Shown piece by piece: positions 7,624-14,809 of a stretch of DNA of 23,958 bases (its first letter is position 1; every line of letters starts with the position of its first letter). The stretch covers positions 1 to 23,958 of the forward strand of contig DATLEZ010000033.1 of the NCBI GenBank assembly GCA_035525055.1, given 5' to 3'. This DNA is from DATEEG01 sp035525055. Its GTDB lineage: Bacteria > Actinomycetota > Acidimicrobiia > Spongiisociales > ZC4RG35. The notes under the pieces were generated by a model that searched no databases, was not told where the DNA came from, and worked only from the letters and a program-made list of their open reading frames with translations. Both the position numbers and the translations under genes were made by a program.

Positions 7624-8571
7624 ATGCCCACCAAGCTGATCCTCGACGTAGACACGGGAACAGACGACGCCGTCGCCCTTATGGTCGCCGCGCTTTCATA
7701 CGACCTCGAACTCGTGGGTGCGACGACGGTCAATGGCAACACCACGATCGATTACACGACGGAGAACACCCTCCGCGTGTTCGACTGGATCGGGCGGCCG
7801 GAGATCCCAGTGTTTCGAGGCCTGGATCGTCCCCTCGCACGGTCTCAGGTCGAGCGCGGCATGGCCGGGCGGATCCACGGGGATCTGCTCGATCTTCCGC
7901 CCGCCTCGCACGGTGCCACGCTCCAGCCGGAGCATGCCGTCGACTGGCTCATCGAGACGTACCTCGCGTCGGACGGCGACATCGTCCTGTGCCCGGTCGG
8001 GCCCTTGACCAACATCGCCATGGCGATCCTAAAGGAGCGCCGCATCCTCGACGCGATCCCCGAAATTGTGATCATGGGCGGCGCACACCACCAAGGGAAC
8101 CTGACGCCCTCGGCCGAGTTCAACTTCTGGCTCGACCCCGAGGCTGCCCGTGTCGTGGTCGATTGCGGCCGGCCCATCAGGATGGTCCCGCTCGATGCCA
8201 CCCATCGGGCGCTCGTGTCGACCGACGATGCCCAGCGACTCCGCGACCTCGGCACGCCGGCTGGCGAAGCTGCAGCGCGGTTCGTCCTGCAGCGGATTGA
8301 CGGCTACGACGCCACGCAGCCGATGCCGCATCGGCCCGGAGCGGCCCCGGTCCACGACGCCCTGGCGGTCTGCGCGATTATCGACCCGACGATCCTGACG
8401 ACGGCGTTCATCCCGGTCGAGGTCGAGGTCCACGCCGAGCTGTCCGTCGGACGGACGGTCTGCGACTTCCGATCGTGCGCGAGCAAGCAGGCGAACGTCC
8501 AGTTCGCGATTGATGCCGACGAGTCGAGGTTCGTCCGGATGCTCGTGGATATCCTGGGCCGGGCGCCCTGA
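7624..8571 (+). CDS. Inosine-uridine-preferring nucleoside hydrolase family protein
   Basis: A 315-residue nucleoside hydrolase, cleaving the N-glycosidic bond of ribonucleosides for salvage. The N-terminal calcium-binding cluster DVDTGTDDA (D8, D10, D14, D15) is intact. So are VGPLTNIAMAI (about 126-136), the MGGAHHQGNLTPSAEFNFW block (about 143-161) that contacts the ribose, and VHDALAVCA (about 253-261) with the C-terminal metal/catalytic residues. Length is typical of the family. ATG 7624 places DVDTGTDDA at the standard position. It stands alone just after the tRNA-Ser trio, with no purine or pyrimidine salvage partner nearby, and is the first of the accessory genes separating the trio from tRNA-Ser(GCU). 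Confidence 0.93.
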   Translation: MPTKLILDVDTGTDDAVALMVAALSYDLELVGATTVNGNTTIDYTTENTLRVFDWIGRPEIPVFRGLDRPLARSQVERGMAGRIHGDLLDLPPASHGATLQPEHAVDWLIETYLASDGDIVLCPVGPLTNIAMAILKERRILDAIPEIVIMGGAHHQGNLTPSAEFNFWLDPEAARVVVDCGRPIRMVPLDATHRALVSTDDAQRLRDLGTPAGEAAARFVLQRIDGYDATQPMPHRPGAAPVHDALAVCAIIDPTILTTAFIPVEVEVHAELSVGRTVCDFRSCASKQANVQFAIDADESRFVRMLVDILGRAP

Positions 8572-8879
8572 CCCTTTGGGGCCGCCGGAGCCCTGGGAGC
8601 GATCATTGTCTCGCAGTGAGTGAGATCTCACGGGTCGCCTTCACGGTGCGGCGCCTTGGCACCTACGCAGCAGCGTCGTGTTGCCCGTCAGCGACGCCCC
8701 GGAGGGGTGACGGCCCAGTTCCACCCGGTCTCGGACGGTGATCGTCTCGTGCTCGGCGGCTAGCTCAAAAGCGTTACGCCACTTGTCGCGACAACCCAAG
8801 CGTGTGAGGCAGCCTGCATCCTTCCGTTTCGGCACCACCTACTAGAACTGACCCCCCAAGTACCAAAGGAGCACTAGCC
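8572..8879. other. Intergenic stretch, no supported gene
   Basis: About 300 bp between the nucleoside hydrolase and the reductase. It contains a perfect 12-bp palindrome GTGAGATCTCAC at 8620-8631. A leftward 65-codon frame (8641-8838) has no recognisable family features and no good ribosome binding site, so I do not call it. The right end holds the ribosome binding site AAGGAG for the next gene. Confidence 0.5.
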
Positions 8880-9527
8880 ATGTCACTCGCCCGGGTCCAC
8901 AACTTCTCCATCTCGCTCGACGGTTTTGCCACCGGCGAAGGTCAGAGCCTCGACGCACCGTTCGGTCACGCCGGCGAACGGCTGCACGAATGGTTGCTCG
9001 CCACACGGTTTTGGGGCGAGATGGTCGGCCAGCCCGGCGGCACCGTCGGCGTCGACGACGTTTTCGCCCGGCGACACGGTCCTGGGATCGGCGCCGAGAT
9101 CATGGGTGCCGGAAAGTTCGGGCCGCCCGGATGGCACGAGGACCCGGAGTGGAAGGGCTGGTGGGGTCCTAACCCGCCTTTCCACACACCGACGTTCATC
9201 CTCACCCATCACCCCCGCCCGTCGATCGAGATGGAAGGCGGCACGACCTTCTACTTCATCGACGCGCCGCCGGCCGAGGCGCTCGAGACGGCCCGCGAGG
9301 CTGCGGGCGGCCAGGACGCACGCATCGGCGGTGGTCCCACCATGATCCGCGAGTTCGTTGCCGCCGGGCTCATTGACCACCTGCACATCGCGGTGGTCCC
9401 GATCCTGCTCGGCCGAGGCATACGACTCTGGGACGGATTGGAGGGCATCGAGAAGGACTATGAGATCGAGGCCGTCTCCTCGCCCAGCGGCGTCACCCAT
9501 GTGACGTTCACCCGTGCGGATGTCTGA
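8880..9527 (+). CDS. RibD C-terminal/dihydrofolate-reductase-like family protein
   Basis: A 215-residue protein of the RibD_C fold (NADPH-dependent reductase, DHFR-like). The opening strand NFSISLDGFATGEGQSLDAP (residues 8-27) is the family's N-terminal signature. Near the middle is GGGPTMIREFVAAGLIDHLHIAVVP with the glycine-rich nucleotide loop, followed by ILLGRGIRLWDGL. It may reduce a pteridine- or flavin-like substrate. Standalone members of this family are mostly uncharacterised. ATG 8880 has AAGGAG 9 nt upstream. A decayed second member of the same family lies 290 bp downstream. Confidence 0.9.
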   Translation: MSLARVHNFSISLDGFATGEGQSLDAPFGHAGERLHEWLLATRFWGEMVGQPGGTVGVDDVFARRHGPGIGAEIMGAGKFGPPGWHEDPEWKGWWGPNPPFHTPTFILTHHPRPSIEMEGGTTFYFIDAPPAEALETAREAAGGQDARIGGGPTMIREFVAAGLIDHLHIAVVPILLGRGIRLWDGLEGIEKDYEIEAVSSPSGVTHVTFTRADV

Positions 9528-9815
9528 ATCGCCTCGTTGGAGAACCCGCGGGCATCCGCTTCAGATCTCCTGCAGTCGCGCTTCGCCATGGAGCAGCTCG
9601 GCAAGAATGTCCACTGCATGCCAATGAGAGATCGAGCAGTCAGTCCATCAGTCTCGGTCATCACCCCGAAGAGGGGTTCGAACATAGTCCCATTAGGGCC
9701 GCTGGCCCTTCCCCTTGTGCGTCCGACTGGCCGATGAGAAATGCCTCCTCGCGCGGTCTAAACGCGGTGAGACCATTTCGAATCGAGACCACAGGTGCGT
9801 CGAAGGTCTGCATGA
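9528..9815. other. Intergenic stretch with a short GC hairpin
   Basis: No gene is supported. A hairpin AGGGCC-gct-GGCCCT at 9695-9709 is followed by tcccctt, a weak terminator candidate for the reductase gene. The rest is featureless and may be decayed coding sequence upstream of the pseudogene. Confidence 0.4.
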
Positions 9816-10091
9816 GTGCTCTACATATCGATGTCACACGACGGGTACATCGCGGGGCGAACGATGAACCGGGCAATCCGGGCGGCGACGGCTTTGACCG
9901 GCTACACGAGTGGGCACCACCGTGGACGGGAGCCCGCCGTGCTGGACTAGTCGGATATTCACCCGATCCCGGTGCTTTTCGGCCGTGGTCGTCGGCTCTT
10001 CGAGGACTCGCCGTCGCGCCTCGAGCTGGAGATCGTTCGGGTGATCGACACGCTCGAGGCGACACACTTCCACTACCGCGTTCGTCGCTGA
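9816..10091 (+). pseudogene. Decayed RibD-C/DHFR-like reductase (frameshift plus internal deletion)
   Basis: Three reading frames together spell a shortened family member. From GTG 9816, frame 1 reads LYISMSHDGYIAG, the family N-terminus. A shift then gives NDEPGNPGGDGFDRLHEW (about 9861-9912), which matches the conserved second block found in many relatives. After a stop (about 9948), another frame (9951-10091) reads IPVLFGRGRRLFEDSPSRLE and ends THFHYRVRR, the family C-terminus. The central roughly 100 residues are missing. Because the C-terminus differs from the intact gene at 8880-9527, this looks like a separate family member rather than a fresh duplicate. Confidence 0.82.
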
Positions 10092-10156
10092 GCCGGTCGA
10101 TCGGCTGTGTATTCCTATCAAACTTCTGTCAATAGCAATCTCGATTGGAGAATCTC

Positions 10157-10669
10157 ATGAACCCGACTACCGAGCTCGACGAAACATTCAGCCAACCTGG
10201 TGCCAAGCCGACAGCTTGGGACGAGGTACGACGGTCCCTCGAGGCTGCCGAGGTCTCTTGGATCGCAACGGTCCGCGGCGACGGCCGGCCTCACGTCACG
10301 CCGCTCGTCGTCGTGTTTCTCGACGACGCCGCCTACTTCTGCACCGGAGCCAGCGAACAGAAGGCGGTGAACCTGCGGGGAAATGCCAGCGTGGTTCTCA
10401 CCACAGGGTGCAACAGCTGGCAGGAAGGTCTTGACGTGGTCGTCGAGGGTGAGGCCGTTCGGGTCGTTGACGACGATCGGCTGCGGCAGCTGGCAGACGC
10501 GTGGAGCACGAAGTGGGACGGGCAGTGGCAATTCGAGGCGCGCGACGGCGCTTTCCATCACGACGGCGGCGTCGGCGAGGGGCTGGTCTTCGGGGTTGTT
10601 CCAACCAAGGTTCTGAGCTTCTCCAAAGCCGACGGCGCCGCCACCCGGCACCGCTTCAAGCGTGGTTAG
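10157..10669 (+). CDS. Pyridoxamine 5'-phosphate oxidase-fold (split-barrel) protein
   Basis: A 170-residue FMN/F420-binding split-barrel protein. After an N-terminal helix come EVSWIATVRGDGRPHVTPL (about 32-50), the classic first strands of this fold, then VVFLDDAAYFCTGASEQKAVNL and NASVVLTTG (about 51-82), and VVVEGEAVRVVDDDRLRQLADAW (about 90-112). Members are F420- or flavin-dependent reductases or heme-binding proteins, and the cofactor cannot be told here. I chose ATG 10157 because GGAG sits 6 nt upstream. An earlier TTG (10145) overlaps that ribosome binding site. It stands alone among accessory genes. Confidence 0.87.
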   Translation: MNPTTELDETFSQPGAKPTAWDEVRRSLEAAEVSWIATVRGDGRPHVTPLVVVFLDDAAYFCTGASEQKAVNLRGNASVVLTTGCNSWQEGLDVVVEGEAVRVVDDDRLRQLADAWSTKWDGQWQFEARDGAFHHDGGVGEGLVFGVVPTKVLSFSKADGAATRHRFKRG

Positions 10670-10684
10670 CGGCTAGAGGAGTCT

Positions 10685-10825
10685 TCAGGGATCTATCGCC
10701 GGCGGAGTGGTGCCATCGCCGATGGTGACGACTGTTCCGTCGACGCACCAGTAGGCGAGGGGTGGCGGGGCGCACCCGGGGTCGGCTTGGGCGTCGACAT
10801 GACTGTCGGGCCTAGCCTTTCTGCT
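10685..10825 (-). pseudogene. C-terminal remnant of an unidentified protein
   Basis: A 46-codon open frame without a good start, bounded upstream by a stop at 10826-10828. It reads ADPGCAPPPLAYWCVDG, then TVVTIGDGTTPPAIDP and a stop. The paired cysteines, aromatic pair and acidic/proline end look like the tail of a real protein, and third codon positions are mostly G or C. No family is recognised. It may be a chance frame. I list it because it is the only coding-like signal in 10670-10929. Confidence 0.3.
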
Positions 10826-10929
10826 TTACCTATGCCAGTTGTGGTCGGAATTGGTTTCCGTGGCATGATTGGCGGGCGATCGATCGGGATCGAAAAGAAA
10901 TCAGGGATCGCGAACAGAGGTTCCGCTCT

Positions 10930-11020
10930 GGAGAGGTGGCCGAGTGGTCGAAGGCGCTCGCCTGCTAAGCGAGTGGAGGGTGATATAGCCCTCCCGAGGG
11001 TTCAAATCCCTCCCTCTCCG
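10930..11020 (+). tRNA. tRNA-Ser(GCU)
   Basis: Acceptor GGAGAGG/CCTCTCC. Anticodon stem CTCGC/GCGAG with loop CTGCTAA, anticodon GCT (reads AGC/AGU). Long variable arm GGAGGGtgatatagCCCTCC and T-arm GAGGG-TTCAAAT-CCCTC. Discriminator G11020 and no encoded CCA. A TTTTT run follows at 11032-11036. Confidence 0.97.
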
Positions 11021-11041
11021 CAAGACAACTTCGTTTTTATC

Positions 11042-11074
11042 ACCCAGACGGTACGTGAGGCGTACCGCCTGGGT
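11042..11074. terminator. Strong hairpin between tRNA-Ser(GCU) and the DUF885 gene
   Basis: ACCCAGACGGTACG-tgagg-CGTACCGCCTGGGT pairs over 14 bp with one mismatch. It lies between convergent transcripts and so could stop both. Neither side has a clean U-tract directly after the stem, so it is not a textbook intrinsic terminator. Confidence 0.5.
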
Positions 11075-11089
11075 CGCGAAAGCAGTGGG

Positions 11090-12763
11090 TCAGGCCACCG
11101 TCTTGACCCAATCGGCGACGAGGCCACCGAGCATCGGGAGGGTCATAGGGCCGCTGCCGAGAACGGTGTCGTGGAATCCCTTGATGTCGAAGCGGTCGCC
11201 GAGGTCAGCCCGGGCCTCCTCTCGCAGGCGGAGTATCTCGATCTGACCCGCCTTGTAGGCAAGAGCCTGGCCGGGTACGCCGATGTATCGATCGACCTCC
11301 GTCTCGATCGATTGCGGATCGATGGCGGTCCACTGCTCTAGATACTCGACCGCCTGGCGACGGTTCCATCCGAGGGCGTGGACTCCGGTGTCGACGACCA
11401 GGCGGCCGGCTCGCCACGCATCGGCCGACACCATGCCGAGGCGATCGGTGTCCGATGAGTAGAGATGCATCTCATCCGCCAGGCGCTCGGCATACAAGCC
11501 CCATCCTTCGACATAAGCGGTCGAAGTCGCCCGCTTGCGGAACTCGGGGATGTTCGTAAGTTCCGCCGCAAGCGTCAGTTGGAAGTGGTGGCCGGGGTTG
11601 GCCTCATGGAACGCCACGGCCTCGGCGGCATATCGCACTCGCTGGCCGGGGTCATAGGTATTGATGAAATAGGTCCCCGGGCGCAACCCGTCCGAGGCTG
11701 GTGGGAAGTAGTACGCCGGTGGAGCGTTCTTGGCCATGAACTCCGGCACCTGTTGCACCGCGCACGACCCGACCGGTCGCAGGTTGAACCAGTCGGCCGA
11801 GGCCTCCCACGAGCGAGCCACGATTTCCTCGGCATGGGCAACGATCTGTTCTGACGTCGAGTAACGAAGCGACGGGTCGTTGCGCAACTTGTCGAGGATC
11901 ACCGCGAGGTCGGACGTCCCCAGGGCTCGTTGCCCGGTCTCCCTGAACTCGTCGGCATGGATTCCCTTGGCCTGCGACTGTCCGATGTCATGGAGTTCCT
12001 GCGCCGAGTACGGGAGCGTCGTGAAGATCTCAATCATCCTGGCGTAGATCTCGTCGCCACCCGCGATGTGGCACAGTCCGGAGTGGTCCTCGTTACGGGC
12101 TGACGTCAGCAGAGCTTCGACGCCCTCCCGGTACGTGCTGAAGGCAGGCCGGATGGCATCGTTGGCGAGAGAGGCCATGTCCTCGCGCCACTTGTCGAGC
12201 CCGTTCCAACCCTCGGGTCCGGCGAGATTGGCGAAGGGGTCGGTTTCGAGCGGCGAGGCGAGATAGTCGTCGACCTGGCTCATGACCCGTTGGACGTTGG
12301 CGGCGATCGGCGTTCGCCCGGCGGCGACCTCCGCTTTGTGCAAATCGAGGGCCTGGGCAAGCAGGCGCGGGACCAAGCGATACCTCTCGAAGAGCGCGCC
12401 GGCCTGAATGGCGTCCTGGGCGGCGGTTTGCCCGGCGTACATGAGGATTCCGCTGGCCGGGCCGGTGAGTGGATCCGGAGAAGCAACCATGACCCGCGTC
12501 TCGATCATCGTCAAAGCGTCCGAGGCCTCCGAGAGGAGCATGGCCTGGGTTAGACGCTGTTGGCGATCGAACGCCGACGAGTCGAGGGCCGCTGCCTGGG
12601 ACGTGACCTCGCGCAATTGGGTCAAGCTCTTGTCGAGGAACTCGGGGCTGAGGTCCTCCAACTGATGATCGAACCGGCGGTCCCCGAGGAGGGTGGCCAT
12701 CGATGGGCTCGCTTCGAGGGACAAGTCCCAGAAGCGTTCGGACAATCTTTCGATTTCACTCAT
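11090..12763 (-). CDS. DUF885 family protein (putative metallohydrolase)
   Basis: A 557-residue DUF885 protein. The family core is clear: AFHEANPGHHFQL (385-397), then YVEGWGLYAERL (417-428), and VDRYIGVPGQALAYKAGQ (490-507) with the conserved C-terminal lysine-glycine turn. The paired histidine/glutamate motifs suggest a zinc peptidase-like site, but activity is not established for most members. There is no signal peptide. The frame is open further upstream, but ATG 12763 is chosen because the extension only overlaps the preceding gene antiphase. ATG 12763 overlaps that gene's end by 8 nt (ATGAGTGA). Last gene of a four-gene overlapping operon headed by a sigma factor, ending near a strong hairpin. 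Confidence 0.92.
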   Translation of the reverse strand: MSEIERLSERFWDLSLEASPSMATLLGDRRFDHQLEDLSPEFLDKSLTQLREVTSQAAALDSSAFDRQQRLTQAMLLSEASDALTMIETRVMVASPDPLTGPASGILMYAGQTAAQDAIQAGALFERYRLVPRLLAQALDLHKAEVAAGRTPIAANVQRVMSQVDDYLASPLETDPFANLAGPEGWNGLDKWREDMASLANDAIRPAFSTYREGVEALLTSARNEDHSGLCHIAGGDEIYARMIEIFTTLPYSAQELHDIGQSQAKGIHADEFRETGQRALGTSDLAVILDKLRNDPSLRYSTSEQIVAHAEEIVARSWEASADWFNLRPVGSCAVQQVPEFMAKNAPPAYYFPPASDGLRPGTYFINTYDPGQRVRYAAEAVAFHEANPGHHFQLTLAAELTNIPEFRKRATSTAYVEGWGLYAERLADEMHLYSSDTDRLGMVSADAWRAGRLVVDTGVHALGWNRRQAVEYLEQWTAIDPQSIETEVDRYIGVPGQALAYKAGQIEILRLREEARADLGDRFDIKGFHDTVLGSGPMTLPMLGGLVADWVKTVA

Positions 12764-13016
12764 CGGGCGATTGTGACACTCCCAGCGGTTCAATGGCGGG
12801 GGCGGTCGCTTCCGTTTCGAGAGAGGCCGGTGCCGTTGCGTTTCTATTCCAACGCCCGAGGTTGCGGACCATGAAGACGGCCAGGATTGCCACGAGGACG
12901 CCTCCGAATGAGAAGGCGGCAGCGCTAGAGAACCTCGAGGCGATCCAGCCTCCCAGCAGGGCACCCAACGGAAAGGAGGCATATGCGCCGATCGGACGGT
13001 AGGCAGCCTGCGTCAT
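12756..13016 (-). CDS. Two-TM protein resembling the C-terminal end of an MFS transporter
   Basis: An 86-residue protein with two predicted membrane helices (about 8-26 and 30-50) and a polar tail. YRPIGAYASFPLGALLGGWIA resembles the start of the last helix pair in major facilitator transporters, where an R-x-x-x-YGAxPLGALLGG pattern is common. A full MFS protein has about 400 residues, so about 80 percent is missing, and the upstream sequence codes for a different protein. It is either a truncated remnant or a recruited two-helix protein. Its ATG overlaps the upstream stop (ATGA) and its stop overlaps the DUF885 start, so the frame is kept in tight coupling, which argues that it is translated. 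Confidence 0.65.
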   Translation of the reverse strand: MTQAAYRPIGAYASFPLGALLGGWIASRFSSAAAFSFGGVLVAILAVFMVRNLGRWNRNATAPASLETEATAPAIEPLGVSQSPDE

Positions 13017-14809
13017 GGTGCGTCGACTCCCAGGAGATCCAGCACCGCCTCGACCACGGTCTGGGGGCGGTCCCAGATCACCATGTGGTAGCTGCCAGAA
13101 ATCGTGACCGATCGGGAATCGGTCGACAAGCCGGCGTAGAAGGAGAGTCCGTCAGCCCAGGCCTGAGCCAACAACGCGCCGGTCCCGGGGTCGGCGCCGG
13201 TGTTCTCGTCGAACGAATCGCTGAGGAGCGTCGCCGATTGGTCATCGCCGATGACGACGAGCGGGATGTTGTCCAGATCACCGAGGGGGCCGGGGTCATC
13301 GAGCCCGAAGGTCTCCGGGGCCATCCCTTCCGGAAGCAGGGTTTGCATCAGTTCCGGGAAGCCGGTCGGGACCGGTTCCACCAGGACGACGCCGGTGACG
13401 TCGATGGCTTGCTCGGCGAGGAGGCGGGTGGAAGCCACTCCGGTGCCGTGCGCTACCAACAGGTACGGACCTTCGACGTTGAACTCTTCCAGGACTCGTA
13501 GAAGGTTGTCGACCTTCGCCGCCGAGTCTCGATCGTCGACGGCGCCATGGGAACAAACCAGCGCATCGGAGGAAAGTTCGGCCTGGATCACTGACCACGA
13601 CCCCGGCCCGATCCACCATTCCGGGTCGAGGAGAATCGTCGGTCCGTCCCCCCCACCGGTGCAGAGGAAGCGATAGCCGTCTACGACCTCGTCGACTACC
13701 ACATTACCGATTTCCATCAGGTCGGCCTCGGGGTTGAGTCGAACCATCGATCCGGGTTGGTACAACGACACCCAGAGAGAGCCGTCGGCAGCAGCGACGG
13801 CACCGGTGCGGCCCGGCAAGGGAATGACCGTCAGCACCTCGGCGGTCGCAGCGTCGATGCGAGTCACTGTCTCATCCCAAATCGAGGCGACCCAAATCGA
13901 CCCGTCGAGTTCGACCATCGAATGGGCCCCGAAGCCAACCCGCACTGATGTCGGCTCGCCACCGTCGGGTTCGTAACGATGGACGGACCCGACGATGGAG
14001 TCTCGCTCGAGTATCCAGAGGTAGCCACCACCCTCGACCAACTGACCGACGGGCATCCCTTCGGTGGGGATGGCGATGTTGCCCGGTCCTTCGGCGGTGT
14101 AGTCCTGGAGAATCCGGGTCTCGGGGTCGATCACCCAGAGCGACCCGAAGGCCATTCCCACGAGTTCACCGCGGGTCGTCGATTCGATGTCCCCGTCCAC
14201 CGAGATCTGGAATAGCTGGCCGTCCGAATTGCTCACCCAAAGACTGTCTGCATACCACTGCATTCCGCCAGGCGACGCACCGAGGGGGATGGCGAGGTCG
14301 ACGACACCCGCGTTCGGGTCGAAGCGAAGCACTTCGCCGCCGTTGTCATAGCTGAGCAGCCACAGATAGCCGCCCCCGATCTTCACCCCTTCTACATACG
14401 CATCGATTGGATAGGACTCCTCGACCACATTCGTCGCAACGTTGACCCTGGTCAGTTGCCGGGCGAGAGCGCTGGTCACCCACATGGTTTCGCCGTCGAC
14501 GGCGATGGTGCGCACACCGCCGCCCCCGCTCTCGTGGATTACGGCTTCGACCCCAGGAATGTCGTAGAGGGCTTGATCAGTGGTGAGGTTCCTCGTGGGC
14601 TCCCCTTGCCGGTTCAGCATCACCGGAATGAAGACGGCTAGGACGATGGCGAATGTGGCGGCCGCTGCCACCCACCGGCGGCGGGCCCGAACTGTCACCG
14701 GCAGGACGGTTCCGGCAAGACCGAGTCGCTCGTCGACGCGGGAGCGCAACAAATCGGAGTCGACAACAACCCCGGCTGCAGGGTCGAATCGCTGCAAGAG
14801 GTCATTCAC
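13013..14809 (-). CDS. One-TM beta-propeller plus inactive alpha/beta-hydrolase fusion, putative anti-sigma/sensor
   Basis: A 598-residue protein. Residues 1-45 are cytoplasmic and 46-66 are a transmembrane helix after RARRR, with the rest extracellular. Residues about 97-370 form repeated blades (GETMWVTS, GYLWLLS, DSLWVSN, GSLWVID, GYLWILE, GSIWVAS, GSLWVSL), like YVTN/SMP-30 propellers. Residues about 378-595 match an alpha/beta hydrolase: VEGPYLLVAHGTG holds the nucleophile elbow, but the GHSxG serine is Gly455. The late histidine (YHMVIWDRP, H575) is kept. The protein is therefore probably a binding module. GTG 14809 overlaps the sigma-factor stop (GTGA). A longer frame upstream merely overlaps the sigma gene. 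Anti-sigma function is inferred from position. There is no HxxxCxxC zinc motif in the short cytoplasmic part. Confidence 0.85.
   Translation of the reverse strand: MNDLLQRFDPAAGVVVDSDLLRSRVDERLGLAGTVLPVTVRARRRWVAAAATFAIVLAVFIPVMLNRQGEPTRNLTTDQALYDIPGVEAVIHESGGGGVRTIAVDGETMWVTSALARQLTRVNVATNVVEESYPIDAYVEGVKIGGGYLWLLSYDNGGEVLRFDPNAGVVDLAIPLGASPGGMQWYADSLWVSNSDGQLFQISVDGDIESTTRGELVGMAFGSLWVIDPETRILQDYTAEGPGNIAIPTEGMPVGQLVEGGGYLWILERDSIVGSVHRYEPDGGEPTSVRVGFGAHSMVELDGSIWVASIWDETVTRIDAATAEVLTVIPLPGRTGAVAAADGSLWVSLYQPGSMVRLNPEADLMEIGNVVVDEVVDGYRFLCTGGGDGPTILLDPEWWIGPGSWSVIQAELSSDALVCSHGAVDDRDSAAKVDNLLRVLEEFNVEGPYLLVAHGTGVASTRLLAEQAIDVTGVVLVEPVPTGFPELMQTLLPEGMAPETFGLDDPGPLGDLDNIPLVVIGDDQSATLLSDSFDENTGADPGTGALLAQAWADGLSFYAGLSTDSRSVTISGSYHMVIWDRPQTVVEAVLDLLGVDAP

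Noticed and set aside
8641..8838. Leftward 65-codon frame between the nucleoside hydrolase and reductase
   Set aside because: It has no recognisable motif, no convincing ribosome binding site and no coupled neighbour.
12764..12982. 73-residue N-terminal extension of the DUF885 protein
   Set aside because: It is the antiphase shadow of the MFS-like fragment on the same strand. DUF885 homology starts at ATG 12763.
13948..14355. Rightward 135-codon Arg-rich frame
   Set aside because: It lies antisense to the propeller domain, whose repeated W-V/S blades are clearly the coding strand.
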